Of a stretch of DNA of 64,000 nt, positions 62,401 through 64,000 are shown piece after piece. Below the pieces are notes generated by a model. That model made no database searches, was not told the DNA's origin, and saw only the letters and a list, made by a program, of their open reading frames with translations. The position numbers and the translations under genes were made by a program. The number at the start of each line of letters is the position of its first letter. The stretch's first letter is position 1. Source of the stretch: Montifringilla adamsi (Eukaryota > Chordata > Aves > Passeriformes > Passeridae); NCBI GenBank assembly GCA_017590115.1, contig JAGGNK010003335.1, positions 248,001 to 312,000 of the forward strand. The letters run 5' to 3'.

Positions 62401-64000
62401 ACTGGCTTTGCTGGAGACTTGTGGACAGTCTGCAGGCAGCACAGCAGGCACAGACCCTTGTTCTGGGGAAAGCAGTGCAGGGGGCTGGGAAGGAAAGGGG
62501 CTCTGGCACCTGTGAGAGAGGGTTAATTCTGCATCTCAGTATGAAAGGCCTGACAGAAAATGGCATCATAAAACAGCTGCCTTAATAAGACAGAATAAAA
62601 AGAAGGATCTATGACAGCTTGAGGAAGCAAAAAGGAAGAACTTCTCTCCAGGGAAGGGATATGTGCAGCACTGGGGAAAATCCATCCTGGGTCCATCCCA
62701 CGCTGCACGGATGCAGGGTGCTCTGCATCTGAAGGGCCATAAGGCTTACTTGCCCTTGACATTTCTCTTTTCACTCTGCCTTGTTAAAACAGATATTTTA
62801 TGAAGCCTTTTGCTGTTGGGAATTTCTCACTGAGGCTGGAGAGACCTCCACACCACCTCCTCCCCCACTGAGTCCAGGGAGTATCCCTGAGGAAATGGGT
62901 GTGCTTGTTGGGAGACTAGGAACAGACTTCTCCCCTCAGACCAGAGCCAAGGCTCCTGCTGCCTCCCTGGCCATCTCCAACCTGTGGAAACAAAAGGATT
63001 GTGCCAGATCTCTGCTCTGAAGTGCCTCACTCAGGTCCCCATTGCTTCCCTGCATGAAGAAGCAGTGACTCCTGGAAGGGAGCAGACAGTGCTGTGTGTC
63101 GTGTCATGGCAGCCAGCATTACCCCACTAGCTGGGGGCTCAGAAACAGCCATGCCAGACTGGGTAGAGCTCACATATCCCAGAGTCTCAGGGTCCTGGAA
63201 GGGGCAGTGGGATGGGAGCCCTGGGATGCTGCTGGCTGGTGCCTGCTTGCACCATGACTGTTGCCAGCACTAGGTCAGGGTGACCACGGCCTCACTGGAC
63301 TCAGCCTCATCAGCCCCAAACAATGCAGGGCCCTTGCCCCCATGCTGTGTGCTCTCCTAGGGATGCACCACCTCCTGGGAAAGAAAGATCACCTGGAATT
63401 TCACCCTCAGCCTCCCAAGCTGCACTATAGGGCCACTGCCCTGTGTGACATGCCCCACAGAGGGGACTTTGGCTCTGTTGCCTTTGTACCTGCCCTCCAG
63501 GTAGTTTTTAGCCATTAACTTCCTCTCAGACAGACTAAACGAGACCACCTCCCATCATCTCTCCTTTTAGTGCCTGTGTCCTTGTCCCAGTGAGTCTGTG
63601 TGTGTGATCCAGCCTTCAGGAGAGGAGAGAGAGACAGGAGCAGCACCCCTGGGGCAAGTAGGGCAGGTGATGTCAGTGCCCCATCACTCCTGCAGCAAGC
63701 AGAGACTCCCACTGAAGCCTCTGTCTTGTCAGAGCTGGCCTTCCCTGGGGACGAATTTTGGGTGAGGAAATACAAATTGCTGTCCCTGGCTGTGCAGGGT
63801 TAATCTCAGTGCAGATGCATGTGGTGCTGCCTGTGTCCTCAGCTCCAGGCAGGACGTGCTCAGCAAAGGGCTGAGGAGGGAGCTGCAGACCGGGAAAGCA
63901 GCGTGGCCTTGGGTGTGTTGGGAGAGGCTGGAGGTGCCCGAGGAGGGAGGATCCAGCACGTGCACGTGTGTGCCCACGGATCACACAGCGAGTTGCAGCA
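59438..64000. other. No gene recognised
   Basis: Intergenic-looking DNA with a short GTGTGTGTGAGTGAGTGA run near 59,800. No recognised exon or further repeat family. Confidence 0.5.

Overview
The window is vertebrate nuclear DNA, most likely from a bird and plausibly a songbird. The evidence is many short, 5'-truncated CR1 LINE fragments (most ending in the typical 'tcatagaatc / ggtttgggttggaaggg' 3' tail), avian ERVL-type LTR pieces, short dense CpG islands in ordinary DNA, and one intact vertebrate gene core. There are no bacterial operons or CRISPR arrays, and I recognised no tRNA or rRNA.

The only protein-coding gene I can name is PURA (Pur-alpha, a single-stranded DNA/RNA binding protein). 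It lies on the minus strand, with a conserved core at about 52,438-53,145. The three PUR repeats are almost identical to the mammalian protein as I remember it. Both ends of the gene are abnormal. No in-frame ATG exists upstream of the core. The C-terminal frame leaves the PURA pattern, passes a 9-G run and then reads through a 41-base poly(T) tract (poly-Lys in translation).

Layout. 1-8.1 kb: no recognised gene. 8.1-8.7 kb: a CpG-island promoter with a perfect CRE. By mammalian synteny (PURA - IGIP - CYSTM1) it could be the CYSTM1 promoter, but no CYSTM1 coding exon was found. 8.7-9.94 kb: a C-rich minisatellite and a 568-bp direct duplication. 10.7-31 kb: gene-free DNA with CR1 and LTR fragments, a 248-bp tandem duplication, a GGAAA pentanucleotide array, a CpG island with a CTCF-like site at 23.4-23.7 kb and a 46-base poly(T). 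33.5-52.2 kb: AT-rich DNA that resembles long 3' untranslated sequence on the minus strand, with AATAAA signals at about 33.6, 36.6, 37.8 and 47.8 kb. It is punctuated by short GC islands and contains an exact 52-bp repeat 5 kb apart. 52.2-53.6 kb: PURA and its GC-rich, G-repeat upstream flank. 53.6-64 kb: no recognised gene, with a nested LTR/CR1/LTR cluster at 58.7-59.4 kb.

I found no clearly new biological system. The points most worth checking are the broken-looking ends of PURA, the exact 52-bp repeat, and the mosaic AT-rich/GC-island region downstream of PURA. All family assignments come from reading the sequence and memory of the families; no database search was run.
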